Source: Thermoleophilia bacterium
Lineage (GTDB): Bacteria; Actinomycetota; Thermoleophilia; Miltoncostaeales; Miltoncostaeaceae
Length of the DNA: 15,228 nucleotides
Assembly (NCBI GenBank): GCA_017882555.1
Contig: JADGPH010000049.1
Span: forward strand, 1 to 15,228
Direction of reading: 5' to 3'
Shown: piece after piece, positions 6,186 to 13,020 of the stretch
Numbering within the stretch: position 1 is the stretch's first letter
Layout: each line of letters opens with the position of its first letter
The notes under the pieces: generated by a model
The model's database searches: none
What the model was told of the DNA's origin: nothing
The model's input: only the letters and a program-made list of their open reading frames with translations
Position numbers and translations under genes: made by a program

Positions 6186-7608
6186 CGAACATCCCACCGA
6201 GCAGCATCCGCGACATCCCCGCAGAGTCCTGAGGGTCATTTCATCCGGGGTCGCGGTCACGGCGGTTGGCGTCGGCTCTTGGACCGCGTGGGGGCAACCG
6301 GCAGACCAATCCCTGACCGCGCAGGCGGCAGCCGTCTCCCAGACACGTGTCGCGCCGCGGCTGATTCCGGCACCGACCTGCGCCCGAGTCGTGCCCGGCC
6401 CGCGCGATCCGGTCATCGCCTCGCTCATCGCTCAATGGGGCAGGGCACACCCCCGAACCGCGGTCGGAGTCTGGAGAACCGTCGCGTCGTGCCCGATCAG
6501 CATCACGGCTTGGAATCCGGCTCTCCCGCTGCTCCCTGCCTCGAATAACAAGCTCATGACGAGCGTTGGCGCGCTGCTGACGTTCGGACCCGGTTTTCGG
6601 TTCACGACCCGTCTCATGGCCAGCGGCGACACCCCGGTCGCCTCGACAGTCGCCGAACCGGTCACGTTGGTCGGTAGCGGCGACCCGCTGTTCTCGACCT
6701 CTGCCTACGCGCACTCGTACCTGGGCTCGAACGGCGACACCGTTGATGCCCTGGCCGCGCAGCTCTCCCGACGGACCGCAACACAACCGCCCATCACCCA
6801 CATCGCTGGGGGCGTCCACGCCAACGACACCATCTTTGACCGACTGACGCTACCGCCCGAGTGGGTCCCTGGGGACAGCGGGTCAATCCAGCCGTTGTCG
6901 GGGATGCCCACCAACGAGGATTTCGCTGGAACCCGGCAGTCCGCGACCGTCGCGAGCCCGGTACTCGCGTCTGCCCAACGCATGCGCACCGCGCTCCGAC
7001 ACGCCAAGATCGTCGTCAGTGGGGCGGTGGGTTTCGGCGGGCTGCCCAAGAACCCTGTCACACTCGCCGCGGTCAGCTCGCCGCCGCTGGCCAGCATGCT
7101 GCGCATCATGAACGTCCCGAGCGACGACTTCATTGCCGAGCAACTCGTCAAGGCGGTCGGCGCAGAGGCGCACACGCCCGGAACGTCGCACGAAGGCATC
7201 GCCCGCGTCGTCGCGAGGCTGACCGCGGTCGGCATCTTCAGGCCCGGCGACCGCATCGTGGACGGATCCGGCCTCGCGCGACGGGACCGCCTGACGGTCA
7301 ACACCTTGCTGCGGCTGTTGCTGGATGCCGAGAGAAACCCGTCCTGGGGCACCGCGTTAATTGCCTCGCTTCCCGGGCCCGGGCAAGGCACCCTCAAGGG
7401 GCGGATGTCTGGACTCGGCACGCGCGTGCACGCCAAGACCGGCACGCTCAACGATGTCTCGACGCTCAGCGGCATCGTGCACGCGAGCAACGGCAAGACC
7501 TATGCCTTCTCCATCCTGTGCAACGGACTCAAGCCGACCGACATCCTGGCGGCTCGCAAATTCCAGGACGCCGTCGTTCGCCGACTCGCCCACGGCGTCG
7601 CGGGCTAG
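6169..7608 (+). CDS. dacB: PBP4/DacB-family D-alanyl-D-alanine carboxypeptidase
   Basis: Serine DD-peptidase of the S13 (class C PBP) family, acting outside the membrane. It trims the terminal D-Ala of pentapeptides or opens 4-3 cross-links. On the TTG start used here (479 residues), a basic stretch RHPRRVLR and a hydrophobic run at about 23-40 form a signal peptide or anchor. Active-site motifs are SNNK (125-128) in LLPASNNKLMTS, the second box SDD (318-320) in MNVPSDDFIAEQLVK, and KTG (423-425) in VHAKTGTLNDVSTLSG. The family norm for box two is SxN, so Asp replaces Asn. No ATG or GTG gives a sensible start after the upstream gene. TTG 6169 overlaps the transpeptidase by 17 bases; GTG 6106 is the alternative. 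It shares a transcript with the L,D-transpeptidase, and its tetrapeptide product is that enzyme's donor substrate. Confidence 0.87.
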   Translation: MTSSSSEHPTEQHPRHPRRVLRVISSGVAVTAVGVGSWTAWGQPADQSLTAQAAAVSQTRVAPRLIPAPTCARVVPGPRDPVIASLIAQWGRAHPRTAVGVWRTVASCPISITAWNPALPLLPASNNKLMTSVGALLTFGPGFRFTTRLMASGDTPVASTVAEPVTLVGSGDPLFSTSAYAHSYLGSNGDTVDALAAQLSRRTATQPPITHIAGGVHANDTIFDRLTLPPEWVPGDSGSIQPLSGMPTNEDFAGTRQSATVASPVLASAQRMRTALRHAKIVVSGAVGFGGLPKNPVTLAAVSSPPLASMLRIMNVPSDDFIAEQLVKAVGAEAHTPGTSHEGIARVVARLTAVGIFRPGDRIVDGSGLARRDRLTVNTLLRLLLDAERNPSWGTALIASLPGPGQGTLKGRMSGLGTRVHAKTGTLNDVSTLSGIVHASNGKTYAFSILCNGLKPTDILAARKFQDAVVRRLAHGVAG

Positions 7609-7644
7609 CTCAAGCACTGACTCGGGGCATTCCCAGTTGCGGGC

Positions 7645-8466
7645 CTACCCCTGCGGGGCGCGGGCGATGACGAGCAGCTTGGTGAACGTGTATTGGAAGA
7701 TGCCATCGGGGCTGAGGGCCTCGAGTGCCGCCTCGGCGCGCGCCAGTTGGCGTTGCTGATCTTCGATGGACCGATGTGCCCACAGGTGCGACCCCACCGT
7801 GCGCATGCGATCCATATAGCGCTCCGGGGGTACCCGTCGCTCACGGCGCTCGACCCACATATCAATCTCCTCGAGACCCGCAGCAGCGAGATACCCGCCC
7901 ATCACCTCGGGAGCGATCTCGTTGTCGAGCACCGACGTCGCCAACTCCGGCAGGATCGGCGGGTTGCCCTCGCGTGAGAGCGCCACAAACTGCGCATCAT
8001 GCCCGGGTCCGGGTGCGAGGATTCCGAGAATTCCTCCCGGCCGTAGCGTCTTGGCCATCTCGGTGATCGCCAGTTGGCGATCAGGAAACCAGTGCAACGC
8101 CATCGTGCACAGCACCAGGTCCATACTCGCCGGCGGCACGCCCATCGCGACGACATCGGCCACACGCAGCGTCGCCTCGATATCCGGGTGGCGCTCGAGC
8201 TTGCCACGGAACTGCTCGAGCATCCCCGCCGACGCATCGACACCGGTCACGGTGCGGATCCCGCGGCGCTCGATCATGTGCATCGTGGCAAAGCCCGTGC
8301 CGCACGCCACATCCAGCAGGTCGCGGTAATCCCGCTCGGGCAACGCGCCAATCAGGCGCTGCGCGCCGGCCTGGTTGAACCCCACGTGGTCATCGTAGAT
8401 GTGTGCGCTGCGATCAAAGCTCTCGCGCGGGTGCTCTTGCGAAGGCGGGTGATTGGCCGACTGCAT
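7645..8466 (-). CDS. Class I SAM-dependent methyltransferase
   Basis: Methyltransf_11/UbiE-like fold, probably soluble; substrate unknown. From the ATG at 8466 it has 273 residues. Motif I is LLDVACGTGFATMHM (about 50-64), the acidic motif II end is VTGVDASAGML, the post-I region is RVADVVAMGVPPASMDLVLC, then TMALHWFPDRQ and the post-motif block AKTLRPGGILGILAPG. The N-terminal FDRSAHIYDDHVGF is typical of small-molecule methyltransferases of this class. The start at 8466 is preferred because TACCCT lies exactly 6 bases upstream; GTG at 8472 and ATG at 8517 are alternatives. It converges on dacB with a 36-base gap and diverges from pgi. Neighbours give no firm clue to substrate. UbiE-like similarity alone does not justify a quinone role. 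Confidence 0.85.
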   Translation of the reverse strand: MQSANHPPSQEHPRESFDRSAHIYDDHVGFNQAGAQRLIGALPERDYRDLLDVACGTGFATMHMIERRGIRTVTGVDASAGMLEQFRGKLERHPDIEATLRVADVVAMGVPPASMDLVLCTMALHWFPDRQLAITEMAKTLRPGGILGILAPGPGHDAQFVALSREGNPPILPELATSVLDNEIAPEVMGGYLAAAGLEEIDMWVERRERRVPPERYMDRMRTVGSHLWAHRSIEDQQRQLARAEAALEALSPDGIFQYTFTKLLVIARAPQG

Positions 8467-8472
8467 GATCAC

Positions 8473-8478
8473 AGGGTA
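8473..8478 (-). promoter_or_regulatory. Probable -10 element of the methyltransferase gene
   Basis: TACCCT on the minus strand, 6 bases before the ATG at 8466. It is a TANNNT box in leaderless position. It lies in the 215-base divergent gap to pgi. That gap also has TTGACC at 8596-8601 on the plus strand, which looks like a -35 but lacks a well-spaced -10. Confidence 0.4.
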
Positions 8479-8681
8479 TCCGGCCAAGATCTTGGTGCGC
8501 AGCGCCCGCGACCACATACCGCGGTGTGTCGAGCGTCATGGCGGCAGACATCGATCGTCCCCGGTCACGCGGAGCGTCGGACCCGGCGCGCCCGATTGAC
8601 CTCGCGTGGGCCCACACGAGGGTGCAAACATCGGCATAGTCCCTCTCGAACCCCACCCCGTCGACGCGCCGGAGCACGCAC

Positions 8682-10337
8682 ATGGCCCAACCCCTTGCTA
8701 CCCCGACCGATGGACCCCGCCGGCACCCGGCGTGGGGTGCCTTGGAGATCGATCGCGCGCAGACCGCACACCTGCACCTGCGCGACCTGTTCGGAGCAGA
8801 CCCCGCGCGCGGGACACGGTTCCGCGTCTCCGGCGCCGGACTCGAGCTCGACTACGCCAAGCAGCGCGTCACAGACCACACGCTCGTGAAGTTGGTGGCA
8901 CTCGCCGAGCAGTCCGGCCTGGCTGAGCGCCGTGCCTCGATGTTCGCCGGCGAGCGCATCAACGTCTCCGAAGACCGCGCGGTCCTCCACGTGGCGCTGC
9001 GGCTGCCCCGCACCGCACACCTGGTCGTCGACGGCACCGACGTCGTCGCGGAGATCCATACGGTGCTGGCGCGGATGTCCGCCTTTGCAGACGCGGTGCG
9101 CTCGGGCGCCTGGCGGGGCTCCACGGGCAAGCCCATCCGCACCGTCATCAATATCGGGATCGGCGGATCGGACCTCGGGCCCGTCATGGCCGATGCCGCG
9201 TTGCGGCCCTTCGCGCAACCCGGTCTGGGGTGCCGTTTCGTCTCCAATGTCGATGGGGACGCGATCCTTGACGCCATCCAGGGTCTGGACCCTGCGGAAA
9301 CGCTGGTCATCGTCTCGTCGAAGACGTTCACGACCCGCGAGACCATGACCAATGCGCACGCTGCGCGGGCCTGGCTGGTCGACGGGCTTGGCGACGAGGC
9401 GGCGATCGCCCGACACGTTGTGGCGGTCTCGACCAACCAGGAGGCCATCCAAGCGTTTGGTATCGCGCCCGAGAACATGTTTGGCTTTTGGGATTGGGTC
9501 GGCGGTAGGTACTCGATGGATTCCGCCATCGGCCTCGCGACGATGATCACGATCGGTCCGGAGCAATTTGCGGAACTGCTCGCGGGGTTTCATGCGATGG
9601 ACGACCACTTCCTGCGGGCGCCCCTCGCGGAGAACCTGCCGGTGATCATGGGACTGCTCGCCGTCTGGAATCGCAACTTCCTCGGCGCTCACACCACGGC
9701 CGTGCTGCCGTATAGCCAGCACCTGCATCGATTCCCCGCGTACTTGCAGCAACTGACGATGGAGTCCAACGGCAAGCACGTCACCGCATCCGGTCAACGC
9801 GTCGACTACGACACCGGCGCGATCTACTGGGGCGAGCCCGGCACCAACGGCCAACACAGCTTCTATCAGCTGCTCCACCAGGGCACGACCATCGTTCCCG
9901 TCGATCTGATCGGGTTTCTTCAGCCGACGACGCCCATCGGCGACCACAACGAGTTCCTGCTTGCCAATCTGGTCGCACAAGCCCAGGCGCTCGCATTCGG
10001 CCGCAGCGCATCTGATGTCCGGGCGGGCGGAATCCCGGAGCATCTCGTGCCGCACAAACTGATGGACGGCAACCGCCCCAGCAGCGTCATCCTCGCCGAT
10101 GCGCTCACACCCCGGACCCTCGGTGCTCTGGTCGCGCTCTACGAACACAGCGTCTTTGTCCAGTCGGTGATCTGGGGAGTCGACGCGTTCGATCAGTGGG
10201 GTGTCGAGCTCGGCAAGCAGCTGGCCACCACGATCATGGCCCAGATCACGTCACCCAAGCCGCCCGAGCTCGCCCACGACAGCTCCACCAACGCCTTGAT
10301 CGAGCGCATCCGCGCCGCTCGCGCAGATCGCCGCTAG
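8682..10337 (+). CDS. pgi: Glucose-6-phosphate isomerase
   Basis: Interconverts glucose 6-phosphate and fructose 6-phosphate in glycolysis and gluconeogenesis; cytoplasmic. The 551 residues match the long, E. coli/eukaryote-type enzyme. Visible are the sugar-phosphate loop INIGIGGSDLGPVMA and SSKTFTTRETM, the first family signature DWVGGRYSMDSAIG, the catalytic Glu361 in TMESNGK, His392 in GTNGQHSFYQLLHQGT, and Lys512 in the second signature FDQWGVELGK. All key residues are present. The ATG at 8682 has GGAG 7 bases upstream (8671-8674), a good ribosome-binding site. It is a single gene facing the ppdK operon tail-to-tail with about 16 bases between stop codons. A 527-codon antisense frame covers most of it but is a high-GC artefact. 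Confidence 0.97.
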   Translation: MAQPLATPTDGPRRHPAWGALEIDRAQTAHLHLRDLFGADPARGTRFRVSGAGLELDYAKQRVTDHTLVKLVALAEQSGLAERRASMFAGERINVSEDRAVLHVALRLPRTAHLVVDGTDVVAEIHTVLARMSAFADAVRSGAWRGSTGKPIRTVINIGIGGSDLGPVMADAALRPFAQPGLGCRFVSNVDGDAILDAIQGLDPAETLVIVSSKTFTTRETMTNAHAARAWLVDGLGDEAAIARHVVAVSTNQEAIQAFGIAPENMFGFWDWVGGRYSMDSAIGLATMITIGPEQFAELLAGFHAMDDHFLRAPLAENLPVIMGLLAVWNRNFLGAHTTAVLPYSQHLHRFPAYLQQLTMESNGKHVTASGQRVDYDTGAIYWGEPGTNGQHSFYQLLHQGTTIVPVDLIGFLQPTTPIGDHNEFLLANLVAQAQALAFGRSASDVRAGGIPEHLVPHKLMDGNRPSSVILADALTPRTLGALVALYEHSVFVQSVIWGVDAFDQWGVELGKQLATTIMAQITSPKPPELAHDSSTNALIERIRAARADRR

Positions 10338-10358
10338 CCGTCGCCGGGTCGGGCTAGC
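10333..10358 (+). terminator. Inverted repeat holding both convergent stop codons
   Basis: GCTAGCC (10333-10339) and GGCTAGC (10352-10358) can form a 7-bp stem with a 12-base GC-rich loop. The pgi TAG lies in one arm and the ppdK TAG (opposite strand) in the other. It reads the same way on both strands, so it could act as a bidirectional terminator, but there is no T tract. The CTAG palindromes follow partly from the two stop codons. Weak support. Confidence 0.3.
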
Positions 10359-13020
10359 CCCTGGAGCCCTGCAGCGCCGCTTGGGCGGCCGCGATCCGAG
10401 CGGTCTGGACGCGGTACGGCGAGCACGACACGTAGTCCAGCCCGATCGACCCGAAGAAGCGAATCGAGTCGGGGTCGCCACCGTGTTCCCCGCATACCCC
10501 GAGCTTGATCTTCGGCTTGACCTTGCGTGCGCTCTCGCACGCCATGCGCACGAGTTTGCCCACCCCCGCCTGGTCGATGTGCTCGAATGGGTTGCTGCGC
10601 AGGATCCCCTTGCCCAAGTAGTCCCCGAGAAATTTGGTCTCTGCGTCGTCCCGCGAGAAACCGAGGGTCGTTTGGGTGAGGTCGTTGGTGCCGAATGAGA
10701 AGAAGTCGGCCTGGCGGGCAATTTCATCGGCCACGAGTGCCGCACGTGGCAGCTCGATCATGGTGCCCACGTGGTACTCGACGCGCGTCCCCTGATCCGT
10801 AAACACCGATTCGGCGACATCGAGGACGTGGTCCCGCAACCAGCGCAACTCATCCTCGAAGCCCACCAATGGGATCATGATCTCCACGATCGGAGCGACC
10901 CCCGTGCGCTTCTTGACCTCGCATGCCGCGGTGAGGATCGCGGCGACTTGCATCCGATACAGGTCCGGGATCTCAATCCCCAGGCGGCAACCGCGCGTGC
11001 CAAGCATCGGGTTGACCTCTTGAAGGCGCTCTACGTTGGGCAGCTGGCTCTCTGCTTCGGGATCGGGCGTCCCAGTGATCTCGGCACGCGCCAGCCGCAC
11101 TCGCAGGTCGGTGTAGTCGGGCAGGAACTCGTGCAAGGGCGGATCGAGCAGCCGGATGGTGACCGGCAATCCCTCCATCGCATCGAAGATCCCGATGAAG
11201 TCAGCGATTTGAAAGCCTCGCAGCACATCGAGCGCCAGGACCAGATCCCGGTGATTGGTCGCCATGATCATGTCCTGAACATGTGGCAGACGGTCTTCCC
11301 CGCCAAACATGTGCTCGGTGCGGCACAGCCCGATGCCCTCGGCCCCGAACTCACGGGCACGACGCGCATCCTCCGGGGTATCGGCGTTGGTGCGCACCTT
11401 CATCGTCCGAAACGCGTCGGCCCACGACAGCACGCGCTCGAGGTAGCGGTTGTGCGGATCCGGTGGAAGAAGCGGCAACTGCCCCACGTAGACCGTGCCG
11501 CTTGCGCCGTCGATCGTCACATACTCGCCTTCGCGGACGGTGAACTCGTCGCGAATACGCAAGCACCCGTCCGCCTCGTCGACATGAAGGTCCGTCACTC
11601 CGGTCACCGCAGGTGTCCCCATGCCGACGGCAACGATCGCGGCGTGGCTGGTCTTACCGCCGCGCGCGGTCAGAATGCCCTTTGCGGCGACCATGCCATG
11701 GAAATCATCCGGGGTCGTCTCGTCGCGAACAAGGATGACGCTCTCGCCCGCGCGACCACGTCGCTCCGCCTCATCGGAGGAGAACACCACGATCCCGCAC
11801 GCGGCACCCGGCGACGCTCGGACGCCATGTGCGGCCGGAACCGGCGCACCGGACAGGTCCAGACGCGGCAAGAGCAGCTGACGTACCTGGTCGGCGACGA
11901 CCAGTGAGGTCATGGCCTCTCCAGGTGCGAGCAATCCCTCGTCGACCATCTCGACGGCGATCCGGAGCATCGCCTCGGCGCTCCGCATCCCGTTGCGGGT
12001 CTGCAGCATGTAGAGCTGCCCCTCTTCGATGGTGAACTCCACGTCCTGCATGTTGCGGTAGGTCTTCTCCAGCAGGGCCATCGTCGCGACGAGCTGGTCG
12101 TACGCCTCGGGAAGGTGCGCCCGCAATTGGGCCAGCGGCTCCGGGGTCCGAATGCCGGCCACGACGTCTTCGCCCTGCGCGTTGATCAGGAACTCGCCAA
12201 AGGGCTCGCCCGCCTCACCGGTCGTGTTGTTGCGCGTAAAGGCCACGCCGGTGGCGGAGCGTGGCCCGGTGTTGCCGAAGACCATCTGCTGCACGTTGAC
12301 CCCGGTTCCGAGATCGTCCGGTATCCGATTGACGCGCCGATAGTCGCGGGCGCGGCGATTGTCCCAGCTCTCAAACACGGCCCGGATGGACGCATCGAGC
12401 TGTGTGCGCGGCTCTTGGGGAAAGTCCTCGCCCTTGTTCTCGCGAAAGATTGCTTTGTAGGTCGCGACCAACTCGAGCAGATCGTCGGCCTCAAGCTCGA
12501 CATCCTGGGTGACACCGCGGGCGGCTTTCAGATCCGAAAGCGCATCCTCGAACAAGCTGCGCTCGACGCCCTCCACGACATCGGCGAACATTTGGATAAA
12601 TCGACGGTATGAGTCGTAGGCGAAGCGCGGATTCCGGGTGCGGGCCGCCAGCCCGCGCACCGAGGCGTCGTTGAGCCCGAGGTTCAGGACCGTATCCATC
12701 ATGCCCGGCATCGACTCCGGCGCACCCGAGCGCACCGAGACCAACAATGGATCGTCGGCGTCGCCCAATCGCTTGCCCGTGCGTGCCTCAAGGCTCTGGA
12801 GGTGCCGGGTGATCTCGTCACCGAGCCCGGGAGGCATCGTGTGATCGGCCGACAAATAGTCGATGCAGGCCCGGGTCGTAATCGTGAATCCGCCCGGCAC
12901 CGGCAGACCCAGACGAGTCATCTCGGCGACGTTGGCGCCCTTGCCGCCGAGGAGCATCCGCATGTCTCGCGAGCCCTCAGCGAAATCGTAGACGCGCTTT
13001 CTGGACGCCGTCGCGCTCAT
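10354..13020 (-). CDS. ppdK: Pyruvate, phosphate dikinase
   Basis: Interconverts pyruvate + ATP + Pi and PEP + AMP + PPi; in bacteria it serves gluconeogenesis or PPi-linked glycolysis. The 888 residues are full length. In order: the N-terminal nucleotide-binding domain with LLGGKGANVAEMTRLGLPVP and SVRSGAPESMPGMMDTV, the phosphohistidine domain with His459 in LTARGGKTSHAAIVAVGMG, and the C-terminal PEP/pyruvate barrel with EGIGLCRTEHMFGGEDR, SFGTNDLTQTTLGFSRDD and Cys843 in LGVCGEHGGDPDS. All catalytic positions look intact. The ATG overlaps the glyS stop as ATGA, with AGAGAGG six bases upstream, inside the glyS 3' end. The Thr457 next to Ser458-His459 is the usual target of the bifunctional PPDK regulatory protein, but no gene for that protein is in the window. 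Confidence 0.97.
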   Translation of the reverse strand: MSATASRKRVYDFAEGSRDMRMLLGGKGANVAEMTRLGLPVPGGFTITTRACIDYLSADHTMPPGLGDEITRHLQSLEARTGKRLGDADDPLLVSVRSGAPESMPGMMDTVLNLGLNDASVRGLAARTRNPRFAYDSYRRFIQMFADVVEGVERSLFEDALSDLKAARGVTQDVELEADDLLELVATYKAIFRENKGEDFPQEPRTQLDASIRAVFESWDNRRARDYRRVNRIPDDLGTGVNVQQMVFGNTGPRSATGVAFTRNNTTGEAGEPFGEFLINAQGEDVVAGIRTPEPLAQLRAHLPEAYDQLVATMALLEKTYRNMQDVEFTIEEGQLYMLQTRNGMRSAEAMLRIAVEMVDEGLLAPGEAMTSLVVADQVRQLLLPRLDLSGAPVPAAHGVRASPGAACGIVVFSSDEAERRGRAGESVILVRDETTPDDFHGMVAAKGILTARGGKTSHAAIVAVGMGTPAVTGVTDLHVDEADGCLRIRDEFTVREGEYVTIDGASGTVYVGQLPLLPPDPHNRYLERVLSWADAFRTMKVRTNADTPEDARRAREFGAEGIGLCRTEHMFGGEDRLPHVQDMIMATNHRDLVLALDVLRGFQIADFIGIFDAMEGLPVTIRLLDPPLHEFLPDYTDLRVRLARAEITGTPDPEAESQLPNVERLQEVNPMLGTRGCRLGIEIPDLYRMQVAAILTAACEVKKRTGVAPIVEIMIPLVGFEDELRWLRDHVLDVAESVFTDQGTRVEYHVGTMIELPRAALVADEIARQADFFSFGTNDLTQTTLGFSRDDAETKFLGDYLGKGILRSNPFEHIDQAGVGKLVRMACESARKVKPKIKLGVCGEHGGDPDSIRFFGSIGLDYVSCSPYRVQTARIAAAQAALQGSRG

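Noticed and set aside
7609..7660. Possible terminator between dacB and the methyltransferase
   Set aside because: Only a 4-bp CCCC/GGGG pairing is seen, inside the methyltransferase 3' end, and no T run follows.
8596..8640. sigma-70-type promoter for pgi (TTGACC plus CATAGT)
   Set aside because: The spacing between the two boxes is about 33 bases, far from 16-18, so I do not call a promoter.
8565..10148. 527-codon minus-strand open frame opposite pgi
   Set aside because: It lies fully antisense to an unmistakable pgi with all catalytic residues, and its translation is Arg/Asp/Gly-rich with no domain. Such long antisense frames are expected in high-GC genes with strong third-position bias.
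10771..11907. 378-codon plus-strand open frame opposite ppdK
   Set aside because: Antisense shadow of ppdK; low-complexity His/Arg-rich translation without any family motif.
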